Below, piece by piece: positions 40,405-48,383 of a DNA stretch of 49,772 nucleotides. How positions within the stretch are numbered: the stretch's first letter is position 1; each line of letters opens with the position of its first letter. A model generated the notes under the pieces. It had not been told where the DNA came from, did no database searches, and was given only the letters and a program-made list of their open reading frames with translations. Position numbers and translations under genes: made by a program. The DNA comes from a virus. The stretch lies in IMG/VR virus record IMGVR_UViG_3300046543_000521, positions 1 through 49,772 of that record. One strand, given 5' to 3'.

Positions 40405-40763
40405 TAGAGTATCGCTTTGTATAGAGTCGTGCCACTGCTGCGCAGTTCAGAGGAACTATCGACATGCAAAATACGAAATGCGCCGGATACCGCTTCTGGA
40501 TTGGTCACCACACTGGTACCTAAGTAGAGATAACCACCTATTGCAAATGCAGTTTGCGTGGAATACACTATAGAATGACCGAGATCCTCATCCCCGCGCA
40601 TATTCTGGAACTTAACTACCTTACTCTCGAAACGCACTCCGTTATTCGTTGCTGGGTCCAATACAACCGGAGCTGCGAAGACGGGATCTCCATAGACACC
40701 GTACGATCCTGTAGGTGCCCAGTATGTCGCCACGGCATTCATGGCTGCAGTAAACAACGACAT
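40404..40763 (-). CDS. Head closure (stopper)-like protein
   Basis: 119 residues, small beta-barrel composition (GYLYLGTSVVTNPEAV, FRILHVDSSSELR). The position between the adaptor and the gp10-like gene is that of head-closure proteins. No specific motif supports it, so the call is by synteny. Confidence 0.5.
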   Translation of the reverse strand: MSLFTAAMNAVATYWAPTGSYGVYGDPVFAAPVVLDPATNNGVRFESKVVKFQNMRGDEDLGHSIVYSTQTAFAIGGYLYLGTSVVTNPEAVSGAFRILHVDSSSELRSSGTTLYKAIL

Positions 40764-40773
40764 TTAGCTCCTC

Positions 40774-41196
40774 TTAATCCTTAGTAAGATGTCGCGTAAA
40801 ATTCTTACTATCTTCACGCGGAGCGGCACGGAAAGTCCCGCGAGGTATGCCAAGATTAGCTAGAAAGCTACTGCGATCGAGAACAAGAACTTGCTGCCCG
40901 TATACCGTTAGATTCAAACCTTTTCCCCACGCTGTTGTAACAGAATATGGGAAACTGTGCTGTTCACCGTCCCCGACCTTGGATCGGATAGCAACCGGAT
41001 CTCGAATGTCGGCAAAGTGAGCGGCTAGCCAGCGTTCTATCTCGAACAACTCAGCATCACTTAATGGTGGATTTGCAGCACTTGCCGGGATAACATTGGT
41101 TAGAATATTAGCCACATTGATAAACGCACCTAGAGTGGTATCATCAAGAGCTGTAGAGAAAATTGCGCGGAGATCGGTTACAGTTATACGTGCCAT
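40774..41196 (-). CDS. Head-tail adaptor (gp6-like)
   Basis: 140 residues from ATG 41196; a TTG further upstream (41232) is less likely. All-helical N-terminal half (TVTDLRAIFSTALDDTTLGA, ELFEIERWLAAHFADIRD) resembles HK97 gp6/SPP1 gp15 adaptors, followed by a beta hairpin and loop. It follows the capsid genes, as usual. Confidence 0.65.
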   Translation of the reverse strand: MARITVTDLRAIFSTALDDTTLGAFINVANILTNVIPASAANPPLSDAELFEIERWLAAHFADIRDPVAIRSKVGDGEQHSFPYSVTTAWGKGLNLTVYGQQVLVLDRSSFLANLGIPRGTFRAAPREDSKNFTRHLTKD

Positions 41197-41245
41197 GAGT
41201 GACAGTATGAATCCACGCCACTCACGGCACAATTTGGTGGGAGTT

Positions 41246-41773
41246 TTAGCTGCTAATTGTAACTATTCCACCACCTTCGCCGCTGCGATCCAATTTCGGT
41301 GTAGCAGCTTGCGCAACAAGAACTGTCCTGCGAGTTTCGATTGCAGTAATAACATCCTCGCGTGGGGCCGCAGCTTCGCATTCGAGATTAAAAATGCGAT
41401 CCAGCTCTTCGGTAGTCTTGATACCAGATATGTATTCCAGAGCTTTTTTCTTGCTCAGCTTATCGATATCGAACTTGATATCCTTTTTCTGGGTATTTTC
41501 GGCTATCGTTACAGGTGGCATACTAGGAAGCTTTTCAGTTTTCACGGCGGTACTTGTCGGTGGATCGCTGATGGTTGCTTGTCCAACAATTGTCTTCGGG
41601 ACACTTGCAGGATCTGGCGAACCGTCATCACGAACGGCTACCATCCGCCACTTGTTTGCAGCTAGTTCGGAGGGTAGTGGAACAAAATCATACGGCGCTC
41701 TGTGTAATTTCATTACACCTTCAGCATCTGGCCGGGAAATCGCTCCTGAGAGGAGCCGATAAATTATTGCCAT
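41246..41773 (-). CDS. Hypothetical head-associated protein
   Basis: 175 residues, AAAGGAA before the ATG. Residues 1-60 are a compact domain (YRLLSGAISRPDAEGVMKLH), followed by a Pro/Thr linker and a Lys-rich helical part (KFDIDKLSKKKALEYIS). No family recognised. It lies between the moron and the adaptor gene. Confidence 0.55.
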   Translation of the reverse strand: MAIIYRLLSGAISRPDAEGVMKLHRAPYDFVPLPSELAANKWRMVAVRDDGSPDPASVPKTIVGQATISDPPTSTAVKTEKLPSMPPVTIAENTQKKDIKFDIDKLSKKKALEYISGIKTTEELDRIFNLECEAAAPREDVITAIETRRTVLVAQAATPKLDRSGEGGGIVTISS

Positions 41774-41789
41774 GGGATTCCTTTTTTAT

Positions 41790-41818
41790 TTGACATACAG
41801 AACAGCTGAGTATAGCAT
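41790..41818 (+). promoter_or_regulatory. Moron promoter, TTGACA-17-TAGCAT
   Basis: TTGACA (41790-41795), 17 bp, TAGCAT (41813-41818): identical boxes and spacing to the promoter at 20296. Here a 20-nt leader with GGAG follows, so translation is conventional. Confidence 0.7.
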
Positions 41819-41844
41819 ATCTTTCGAAGGAGACAGGAACCTAA

Positions 41845-42159
41845 ATGATGTATTCGAAAGGACCGTACAGAGTAACCGGTTTGGATACTCCGGGCATGAA
41901 AGTTGTAAATAGCGCTGCCGGTAAAGTTGTCGCTACGATGAGCACATACGCTGTCGGAGAAGATACAGGTACCGGTAATGCCATTATCCTCTCCAAAGCA
42001 CCGCAGATGTTCGAGTTGATCGAGCAGTTGTACAGATTCATGCAACGTAATGGCATTGTAGGCTATGAGGGTAGTCAGCTTGCCATTCTCCGGTTTATGA
42101 TTGCCGAAGCAGGCGACATTATTGAAGTCGCGAATCGTGAATATCAGGAGAATACATAA
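41845..42159 (+). CDS. Moron gene, small phage protein of AAPELL-like type
   Basis: 104 residues on the plus strand inside the minus-strand late operon. GPYRVTGLDTPGMKVVN, VVATMSTYAV and AIILSKAPQMFELIEQLY follow the common pattern of small phage proteins (G-P-W/Y-x-V start, NAxLIxxAPxLL helix) whose function is unknown. It has its own promoter and a terminator, the definition of a moron. Possibly expressed before late genes. Confidence 0.75.
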   Translation: MMYSKGPYRVTGLDTPGMKVVNSAAGKVVATMSTYAVGEDTGTGNAIILSKAPQMFELIEQLYRFMQRNGIVGYEGSQLAILRFMIAEAGDIIEVANREYQENT

Positions 42160-42166
42160 CAAAAAA

Positions 42167-42187
42167 GGGGAGGCATTTAGCCTCCCC
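42167..42187 (+). terminator. Rho-independent terminator, probably bidirectional
   Basis: GGGGAGGC (42167-42174), loop, GCCTCCCC (42180-42187), then TTAATCTTT on plus and a run of A on the other side (T-run on minus). On the minus strand it lies right after the major capsid gene, where it should cut down transcription of the tail genes. Confidence 0.85.
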
Positions 42188-42209
42188 TTAATCTTTACAA
42201 CTCAGCTAT

Positions 42210-43256
42210 TTAGCTGATTCCGGTCACTGTGCAGATACCCGATCCGGCAGCTGCGTCAGACTTAACTCGCGGTGCAAGCGCTGCCATCACCTTGAAGTGA
42301 AGCATAAGACCGCCCTTTGTTTCCCACTCGACAACCGTCAGGTCCTGACCGATAGCCAAATCTACCACGTCACGGCGCATGGTAACCATGACACCAGTTC
42401 CAGAAGTCAGACGATCACCAGGACGTACATCTTCGATACCCTGGATACGACGGAGACGATCGAAAATCTGATCACCAGAACCGTCCGTCAGGAAATTACG
42501 AAGTTTGTTGTACTGCGCTGTCGGAGCGTAAAGAACATACTGACCACCGAAGTAGCGAGCACCTTCCAGGACACCGATAACGTTGATGACGTCAGTCTGC
42601 GGGTTAGTTGCAGTTCCCCATGACGACCCAGCCTGAGTATTGATGCTCGGATGCGTTGTGTAGCCGTACAGGTTATTCGATGTCACGTTACCGGCACCGG
42701 TCTGTACTGAACCGCCAGGAGCAGTACCAAGAGCACCTACTGTGCTATTCATTCCATTGAACAGAACTTCTTCCATCTGCTCTGTAACCTTCTGAGCAGC
42801 CGTCTCGATCTGAGTACGATCGATAGGAGCACCGATACTATTCGGACCGCGTGAAGCTTCCAAGCGACGAATATTGATACTGAAATCCTTGTGGAAGATC
42901 GGGACCGGAACACTCACAAGAGTGAATGTCACACTATCCTTTTCACCTTCGGTTACGCCGGAGAAGTCCACGTTCGCAGCCGTCATATCACCCAGCTGTT
43001 CATACTGCGAAAGAACCACACCAAGTCCACCGAGGTTGAATGACAGCCCACGGCTAACAAGGTCGCTGATACCGATGAGACGCTGACGAGCAACGCCCAC
43101 AAGGGTCTCGTCCAACTGTTGCCATTCTTCCTTACGGAGTACATCGTTGGTACGAAGAGCGCCGATGGCATTGAGTCCGTTGGTAGCGAGGAATCTCGCC
43201 GGACTGCCGCCACTGCGCAAAAAGTCTGCTGCGTGTTGAATAAGTGCCTTGTCCAT
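42210..43256 (-). CDS. Major capsid protein
   Basis: 348 residues. VPVPIFHKDFSINIRRLEAS, RTQIETAAQKVTEQMEEVLFNG, VLEGARYFGGQYVLYAPTAQ and TVVEWETKGGLMLHFKVMAAL match HK97-fold phage and encapsulin-like shell proteins (E-loop region, spine helix, P-domain, A-domain). There is no obvious N-terminal delta domain beyond about 40 residues (LRSGGSPARFLATNG), so scaffolding probably comes from the protease gene upstream. Confidence 0.85.
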   Translation of the reverse strand: MDKALIQHAADFLRSGGSPARFLATNGLNAIGALRTNDVLRKEEWQQLDETLVGVARQRLIGISDLVSRGLSFNLGGLGVVLSQYEQLGDMTAANVDFSGVTEGEKDSVTFTLVSVPVPIFHKDFSINIRRLEASRGPNSIGAPIDRTQIETAAQKVTEQMEEVLFNGMNSTVGALGTAPGGSVQTGAGNVTSNNLYGYTTHPSINTQAGSSWGTATNPQTDVINVIGVLEGARYFGGQYVLYAPTAQYNKLRNFLTDGSGDQIFDRLRRIQGIEDVRPGDRLTSGTGVMVTMRRDVVDLAIGQDLTVVEWETKGGLMLHFKVMAALAPRVKSDAAAGSGICTVTGIS

Positions 43257-43261
43257 AATTC

Positions 43262-43696
43262 TTAGATAACCCTCGCTCTGAATCGAATTCCGGCTGTGGT
43301 CGTACCGGCTACTGTTGCGTTTGCAGCTTCATCAGCCTGCGCCACGTAGTAGTTGGTGCTAGTCTGCGCTGTTAGCGTACCGTCACCAGCAGACATCAGG
43401 AACGCGCCACGTGAAACGTTCTGACCGGATGCCAGGAATGCCCAAACGATCGTACCCTGCGGGCAGTCCGCGTAAACCACACGATCACCAGATGCGTAAG
43501 CCGTTGAGACTCCGCCTCCCTGAAAGTCCGTCTCAAGTGCAAACAGCCGAGCCGCCGCACCACCTGACGTTGCGTGCTTCTGGACGCGTCCTGTTGAAGA
43601 GTTGAATTCAAGCAAGTGTCCTGGACTCAGGATAGCGTTACCCTTATCCTCTCGGACTACAAATGCTTCGCCGCGAAGAATGACTGTGTTCGGCAT
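43262..43696 (-). CDS. Capsid decoration-like protein
   Basis: 144 residues, small beta-barrel composition: LSPGHLLEFNSSTGRVQKH, LFALETDFQGGGVSTAY, YASGDRVVYADCPQGTIVWA and GIRFRARVI. It lies between protease and capsid genes, where DUF2190-like or head-stabilising proteins are usual. No single motif is diagnostic. Confidence 0.6.
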   Translation of the reverse strand: MPNTVILRGEAFVVREDKGNAILSPGHLLEFNSSTGRVQKHATSGGAAARLFALETDFQGGGVSTAYASGDRVVYADCPQGTIVWAFLASGQNVSRGAFLMSAGDGTLTAQTSTNYYVAQADEAANATVAGTTTAGIRFRARVI

Positions 43697-43698
43697 GA

Positions 43699-45867
43699 TT
43701 AGTTAGTACCTCTCTGTGCGTTCTTGCTGGTCTGAACTGCAAAGTCCACACCCTTAACTCCGGGCTTTGCCAAGAGAATAGTCGGAGCAATTGCAATCTC
43801 TTCAGCATTTTCAATGCGTGCGCCAGCGGCGACACGGAAAGGCGAAGTGGTATTCGGTACCAACATTGCCAAGGTCTTATCGAGCGATGCTTCGCTGAAA
43901 GCTGCAAGCTCTTCCTGCGTGAAAGTGTTACCGTTCACAGCCAGGATCTGTGTGATCTTGTTTGCACGAGTCGCCTTCTGCGCATTCGTCACACTCTTAA
44001 CTGATGCAAGCTCTTCCTCGGACAGACCGAGAGTGGCCATCATCACTTCTTTTGTAATAGTTGGCGCAACCGGGGCTACGACTGCTGCAACATTCTGCAC
44101 TGGGGCCGTTACCGGAGCTGCAACTGCAGGATCTGCTACCACAGCCAAGTCGAGCAATTCGAGATCTGCATCGGCCATAGCCGTCAGTTGAACACGGTGA
44201 GCTTCGGTGAACTTGTTCTTGTTCGAAGCGATCAGCCCGTCAACCTTAATTTTCTTCTGCTCTGGAGTCATGTTGTTAAGAACCTCTTTCGAATCGTCAG
44301 ACTTAATTATTCCTAAAGTCTGCAGAATTTCTTTGATCTTCACCGTCAGCGACTTTGCGCAAGGTGCACAAGTACCAGTTCCTGACTGCTCGATTTCATG
44401 ATTATCGGGTATGGTCACGCCTGTGCCATCATTTGTTGCAACTATTTTCTTAGCTGCATTCGCTGCCATTGCCATATCACCCTCACCGGCATCGTCGATA
44501 TCAGGCGCGTCATAGCGAGCGTCACAGTTATCATTACTTGCTGCCATCTGCATATCAAATGGATCAATATCCAGAATTGCTGCCCAGATAGCTAGCCACT
44601 GTCGCGGAACAAAATCAATCTTACCGGCAACAATCTGAGACATAGTAGCGGCATCGATATCGGCTGCCTGCGCGAGATCTGCGATTGTTTCATCAGAGCC
44701 GGTTTCGTTGGCGTAGCACTCTAAAGCACCCTGAAGGACTGCTGCGAGCTGTGAGCCATTTACCTTGATACCAACAGCCTGATTATTTTTTGTATCCATT
44801 TGAAATTCAGACTTGAGAAGTGCACGCGCTTCATTTTGAGCCGATGTAATTGCACTTGCCGGGATACTTGCCTGAGATCCTCTACCGCTAATAACTGCGA
44901 GTAGGGCACCCTTATTCAATTTTCCAGTGCCAGGATTAACTACAGGGAAAAAAATAAGATCGCGGAGAGTCGTAGCACTAGCTTCCCCAAGAAGAGTTTT
45001 GGAAGCAATCCACTTCTTCATACCATCAGAGGCATCATTGATTGAACTGGGAACACTGTCCGAAGAGTTAGTTGACTTGATGTATGCACGCGCATAAGCA
45101 CCAAAGCTCTTATCTACAGCTCCCCATGATGACGTTTCGGTACCACTAAAAGAAGGGTGACGTGCCTTGGATGCAACATTGTAAGTAACAGCGGCTGTAG
45201 CCATAGTGTTCAAATTTACAGCATAGTCATCCGTTTGTTGATTTATTCTCGGAGCACCGCAGCCATCTTTCCAGCTACATGCCCCTTCATCGTTCGGGAG
45301 AAGAGCTAAATGATCCGGCTTAAGTTGGACTTGCACACCGGTATACTTCTCTTCTGCACCGGTACGAGGATTGATAAATACACCCTTCGTATTGTCTACA
45401 AAAGTGTAATAGCCGGTAGAAACTTCAAGAGGTTGCCCGGCTTGAAGTAGCTGTACGACCTTACTCCCGCCAGGAACAGTCTCAGCTTTAACTAAATCAA
45501 TCCACAACTCGCCCGATATACCGCGAATATCCTCACGCGCCTGTACATTGAACAAGAAACCGACCACAGAACTTTCCATGACTGTAGGACTGCCAGCCGT
45601 AACAGGTTCGTTATTGGCATCCATCGGATGAGTAACAGGTAATGGACGCCCATTCCAAATATCGGCATAAGGGCTAACTAACTCTTCGTAAGATACATAC
45701 TCGCCATTGTGCACACCTTCGACTATCGGTGTGACAGGTGCGACTAGATAATCTTTTCCATCCAATTTCTCTGTACGTATGAGATCTTGTCGTCCTTCAA
45801 GTACGGAAAAGTTAGAATTGCGGAGTTGTGCTTTTTTGCTTGTCACTTTTTCGCTTGTCACAGCCAT
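43699..45867 (-). CDS. DUF2213-type prohead protease with scaffold-like extension
   Basis: 722 residues. Residues 25-210 fit DUF2213: EGVHNGEYVSYEELVSPYAD, GRPLPVTHP, STGYYTFVDN, PDHLALLPNDEGACSWKDGCG. The His in THP, the Ser in LEVSTGY and the HLALL segment may be the protease site. Residues about 240-340 carry FFPVVNPGTGKLNKGALLAV, another recurring phage module. Residues about 385-435 look like an HTH (IADLAQAADIDAATMSQIVAG). The Ala/Glu-rich helical C-terminal part is scaffold-like. Starts the late operon. Confidence 0.75.
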   Translation of the reverse strand: MAVTSEKVTSKKAQLRNSNFSVLEGRQDLIRTEKLDGKDYLVAPVTPIVEGVHNGEYVSYEELVSPYADIWNGRPLPVTHPMDANNEPVTAGSPTVMESSVVGFLFNVQAREDIRGISGELWIDLVKAETVPGGSKVVQLLQAGQPLEVSTGYYTFVDNTKGVFINPRTGAEEKYTGVQVQLKPDHLALLPNDEGACSWKDGCGAPRINQQTDDYAVNLNTMATAAVTYNVASKARHPSFSGTETSSWGAVDKSFGAYARAYIKSTNSSDSVPSSINDASDGMKKWIASKTLLGEASATTLRDLIFFPVVNPGTGKLNKGALLAVISGRGSQASIPASAITSAQNEARALLKSEFQMDTKNNQAVGIKVNGSQLAAVLQGALECYANETGSDETIADLAQAADIDAATMSQIVAGKIDFVPRQWLAIWAAILDIDPFDMQMAASNDNCDARYDAPDIDDAGEGDMAMAANAAKKIVATNDGTGVTIPDNHEIEQSGTGTCAPCAKSLTVKIKEILQTLGIIKSDDSKEVLNNMTPEQKKIKVDGLIASNKNKFTEAHRVQLTAMADADLELLDLAVVADPAVAAPVTAPVQNVAAVVAPVAPTITKEVMMATLGLSEEELASVKSVTNAQKATRANKITQILAVNGNTFTQEELAAFSEASLDKTLAMLVPNTTSPFRVAAGARIENAEEIAIAPTILLAKPGVKGVDFAVQTSKNAQRGTN

Positions 45868-45874
45868 AGACGAT

Positions 45875-45903
45875 AGAGTAATATCACGCCATGTATCTGT
45901 TCA
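45875..45903 (-). promoter_or_regulatory. Candidate late-operon promoter
   Basis: On the minus strand TGAACA (45898-45903), 17 bp, TACTCT (45875-45880), 7 nt to the ATG at 45867. There is no ribosome site, again suggesting a leaderless first gene. Confidence 0.45.
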
Positions 45904-45931
45904 GGAGAAGTGTGAATAACAAAATTAGTTT

Positions 45932-46039
45932 ATGCATGAAATAATCATAAAGATACTTTACGGAATACTAATTGGCTGCGGCGTGGGGATTCCGTTGTTT
46001 TTTGTCTGGTTTGTTTTTTGTGAGAGAACGTGTGACTGA
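45932..46039 (+). CDS. 35-residue membrane peptide
   Basis: ATG at 45932, peptide opening MHEIIIKILYGILIGCGVGI, then PLFFVWFVF, a single hydrophobic span, then CERTCD. It ends inside the 5' end of the methyltransferase gene (GTG 46032). No good ribosome site. Could be a leader peptide or a small membrane protein; a TTG-started extension of the methyltransferase over the same DNA is the alternative reading. Confidence 0.35.
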   Translation: MHEIIIKILYGILIGCGVGIPLFFVWFVFCERTCD

Positions 46040-46691
46040 TCTCGAAGAGAAACAATTCTTACAAGCGTTACGGGCTAGAATCGTAGCAGCAGCGGATCAA
46101 TCAACATACGATCATCGCCCGTTTATGATCCCGGAAGTTGTGCAGAAATTCCCGCACATGTCAGACGAAGAACAGTTGCAATATTCGCGGTTCAAATTGG
46201 CAGTTGCACGTATACTGCAGCCGTATACGATCTATGAAGTTGGAGTTGGCTGGGGTGTATCGGCGCAGGCATTCCTTGAAGGATATCCGGACACTAAATT
46301 CTTCGGAATAGATAACATGGCTATGGGAGTTGACCCGAATAGGGCGGTTTTATATAATCCCTTATTACCGTGCCGGGTTGTGGACTCTGCCGATCTGGAT
46401 GAATTTGTACATCCAGACGGTCCAATCGATCTCTTGCACATCGACGGCGGGCATGCACTAGAGCATAAAGCCGATGACATGGTCCGGGCATTTAAATCAA
46501 AACCTGAATGGATTCTGATTGATGACTGTCACGACGTCATGGTAGCTGCTGGCGTCTTTGCCGGGATCTACCGCGCCGGTCGTAACGCATTATCTATGAT
46601 GTACTTCGAGAATTCACACACTGGAAATCTTTTGATCCACGCCAAGCGTAGAGAACCTGAATTTCGTGGCCTGGAATGTAAACGAGTTTGA
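46032..46691 (+). CDS. Class I methyltransferase of cephalosporin hydroxylase/Methyltransf_24 type
   Basis: About 219 residues from GTG 46032 (46020 GTG or 45972 TTG are alternatives). YEVGVGWGVSAQAFLEGYPD is the SAM motif, FFGIDNMAMG strand 2, DLLHIDGGHALEHKADDM the characteristic HIDG-x-H motif, and WILIDDCHDVMVA the next acidic strand. It modifies a sugar or small molecule; it lies away from the main glycan island, near the divergent late promoter. Confidence 0.72.
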   Translation: MTDLEEKQFLQALRARIVAAADQSTYDHRPFMIPEVVQKFPHMSDEEQLQYSRFKLAVARILQPYTIYEVGVGWGVSAQAFLEGYPDTKFFGIDNMAMGVDPNRAVLYNPLLPCRVVDSADLDEFVHPDGPIDLLHIDGGHALEHKADDMVRAFKSKPEWILIDDCHDVMVAAGVFAGIYRAGRNALSMMYFENSHTGNLLIHAKRREPEFRGLECKRV

Positions 46692-46695
46692 AACA

Positions 46696-47268
46696 ATGCA
46701 TATCAGTTATTCGGCAATGGATCGCTTCCTACAGTCTCGCTGCGGGCAGCCGTGGGATAAAGTATACTCAGAAATACGCAAACGAGATCTCTTCACATTC
46801 TGGCGTAGAATGTACCCGCACGATCACCTGCCTGTAGCCGAGAAAACCTATACAGGTGCCGATGGACATATCTACGGGTGCGGATGGCAAGGAGTCCATC
46901 GTATCGGCGGGGCTAACTGGACACGATACAGCTTTTATGTCGATCAAGCTGGCATCCTGCGTAGCCGGGCTAAATTGCGATTGGAATATAAACGGGAACA
47001 ATCGGCCAAAAGAACGGCCAAATCTGTCGATAGAATACCGGCTAGCGGAAACTGCACATACGTTAAAGAAAATGGAATCTGGTACTTGGAAACGAAATCC
47101 GTTCTTACTTACACCTATAGACATCCGGCCATAGATCCGGTCACGGGTGAAAAAAACTCCAAGCTGGACACTGTCGATAAGATAATCGTTAGGAAAAAAC
47201 AACTCAATAAAAAGGAATTGAAACAGTTATGTCAGATGCAATTGACTGTCTCGACACGAACGAGATAG
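46696..47268 (+). CDS. Hypothetical conserved protein (RPWDKVYSEI type)
   Basis: 190 residues from ATG 46696 (GTG 46666 also possible). MDRFLQSRCGQPWDKVYSEI matches a motif I recall from a conserved uncharacterised bacterial/phage family (RFL-x-R-x-G-RPWDKVYSE). Middle: beta strands with YVDQAGILR and GIWYLETKSV, end: basic VRKKQLNKKELKQL. Function unknown. The next gene starts inside its last codons. Confidence 0.6.
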   Translation: MHISYSAMDRFLQSRCGQPWDKVYSEIRKRDLFTFWRRMYPHDHLPVAEKTYTGADGHIYGCGWQGVHRIGGANWTRYSFYVDQAGILRSRAKLRLEYKREQSAKRTAKSVDRIPASGNCTYVKENGIWYLETKSVLTYTYRHPAIDPVTGEKNSKLDTVDKIIVRKKQLNKKELKQLCQMQLTVSTRTR

Positions 47269-47417
47269 TATGCCCATACTGCGGCTATGAATTTTCCGAA
47301 TCATGGACATACTTTGAGTCCTCTGGTAATGAAGAAAAAATACAATGTCCAGAATGCGATCAAAAATTTACTTGTTCGCCAGACTACACTGTGACATACT
47401 ACTCTCGTAAGTTATAA
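47229..47417 (+). CDS. Small zinc-ribbon protein
   Basis: 62 residues. CPYCGYEF and CPECDQKF form a typical zinc ribbon (about residues 15-48). AAGGA lies about 13 nt upstream of the ATG. Overlaps the preceding gene by 40 bp. Ends 2 nt before the tmRNA-like RNA. Likely a nucleic acid or protein adaptor. Confidence 0.65.
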   Translation: MSDAIDCLDTNEIVCPYCGYEFSESWTYFESSGNEEKIQCPECDQKFTCSPDYTVTYYSRKL

Positions 47418-47419
47418 AC

Positions 47420-47497
47420 GGGCGTGAGAATGGCTTCGACGGCAAGTAAGCCCTACAAGGAACTTGTCGGACGCGGGATCGATACCCGCCACGTCCA
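47420..47497 (+). ncRNA. tmRNA-like tRNA-domain RNA without messenger domain
   Basis: 78 nt. Acceptor stem GGGCGTG (47420-47426) pairs with CACGTCC (47490-47496) with a G3-U70 wobble, the alanine identity pair kept in all tmRNAs; A73 follows. GGCTTCGACGGC matches the conserved 5' stretch of tmRNA. The T-arm is GCGGG-ATCGATA-CCCGC. The 3' part (AGGAACTTGTCGGACGCGGG) closely resembles the 3' end of bacterial tmRNA as I recall it from E. coli. A short ACAAG-GAA-CTTGT hairpin replaces the usual P2 to pseudoknot region and reading frame. No CCA is encoded. Confidence 0.72.
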
Positions 47498-47502
47498 CTT
47501 TT

Positions 47503-47616
47503 ATGATTGTCAAAGTCTATATGAGATCAGCAGATGATTGGAGTTACGAAGAATGGATGGCAGCACAAACTCAAGAAGATCTTAATGAGGAAGATGAGCC
47601 AGGAACCTGCTTTTAA
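47503..47616 (+). CDS. 37-residue acidic ORF
   Basis: ATG at 47503, 6 nt after the tmRNA-like RNA. Its first 18 bases are identical to the start of the gene at 47747 (both open MIVKVY), then it diverges to a Glu/Asp-rich peptide (EEWMAAQTQEDLNEEDEPG). No ribosome site. It may be a decayed duplicate or a short real peptide. Confidence 0.3.
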   Translation: MIVKVYMRSADDWSYEEWMAAQTQEDLNEEDEPGTCF

Positions 47617-47746
47617 AGGCATCTTAAATCACTTTATCTGCTTTTGAAAGCACTAACGCTAATGGGCGAAACCTCATGACCACCTCACTCGTTGTTATGA
47701 GGCTGGTAGGCAGCGTGTACTTACCGGACCGGCTCAGGTAGGAAAT
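47608..47746 (+). repeat. Hairpins and repeated segments
   Basis: Two near-identical hairpins, TGCTTTTAAAGGCA (47608-47621) and TGCTTTTGAAAGCA (47639-47652). A further stem CCTCAT / ATGAGG spans about 47672-47702. GCTGGTAGGCAGCGTGTACT near 47711 recurs as GCTGGTAGGCGGCGTGTACT near 47882 inside the next gene, so this stretch seems to be a degenerate duplicate of that gene's first part. Confidence 0.4.
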
Positions 47747-48136
47747 ATGATTGTCAAAGTCTATCGTAATCTCAAACACGGACGGTCGGCAGCCCCGCTG
47801 TATTCAGTATTATACAAAGGAAAAGTGATTGCCAGGAAACACAGAGTCCTACTCCGTGATGCGCATTTCATTGTCAATGAAGCTGGTAGGCGGCGTGTAC
47901 TCGAAAGCGGACATAAAAATGTGCATGCTTTTGTCGTCGGAACCTTAACAAATGAACATGGATGTTTCGGTATAGATGCCGATGGAAATGATTTTAGAAT
48001 GCGCGTAACTTACGACCCGCGAAAAGGCCCGCACTTCGTTACAGCAACGGCTCCGGTAGGAAGAATTGTAAAAAGTGCTCTCGGCGTACTGCTGAATGAG
48101 CGTGGTATCAGCGCCTGCTATCTGGAAACTGCTTGA
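47747..48136 (+). CDS. Conserved hypothetical phage protein
   Basis: 129 residues; AGGTAGG before the ATG. VYRNLKHG, APLYSVLYKGKVIARKHRVL, RRRVLESGHKNVHAFVVG and a C-terminal beta domain resemble a conserved small phage protein with the KNVHAFV motif. Its biological role is unknown. Basic N-terminal half suggests nucleic-acid contact. Confidence 0.65.
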   Translation: MIVKVYRNLKHGRSAAPLYSVLYKGKVIARKHRVLLRDAHFIVNEAGRRRVLESGHKNVHAFVVGTLTNEHGCFGIDADGNDFRMRVTYDPRKGPHFVTATAPVGRIVKSALGVLLNERGISACYLETA

Positions 48137-48336
48137 AATATATAAATCTGACAGTACGCGATAATCTTCCAGAATCTAGCGTAGATGTCTACGATACAGA
48201 TACAAAAGAGCTATTACGCAGATATCCTTTACATCTTATCCATTCTGGGTACTGGCACGCTACACAGAACGACCTTGCTCGACTCGCCTCGGTACGTATA
48301 CCAGACCGGCTCAACGAATGCAAACTCTGGTGCTGA
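48133..48336 (+). CDS. Hypothetical 67-residue protein (TTG start)
   Basis: TTG overlaps the previous TGA, coupling the two genes. Short alpha/beta protein (VRDNLPESSVDVYDTDTKEL); no motif recognised. Ends 10 nt before the promoter of the structured RNA. Confidence 0.45.
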   Translation: MKYINLTVRDNLPESSVDVYDTDTKELLRRYPLHLIHSGYWHATQNDLARLASVRIPDRLNECKLWC

Positions 48337-48346
48337 AAATTTCTTG

Positions 48347-48374
48347 TTGACTTTGCCGGACGTTGTGGTATAGT
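48347..48374 (+). promoter_or_regulatory. Promoter of structured RNA / tRNA cluster
   Basis: TTGACT (48347-48352), 16-bp spacer, TATAGT (48369-48374). Transcription should begin near 48381-48383. Confidence 0.6.
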
Positions 48375-48383
48375 TCTTATCAA

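Noticed and set aside
47420-47497. Reading the tmRNA-like element as an attachment site
   Set aside because: An att site would keep only the 3' part of ssrA; here both sides of the tRNA-like domain are present, and no integrase is in the window. Not fully excluded.
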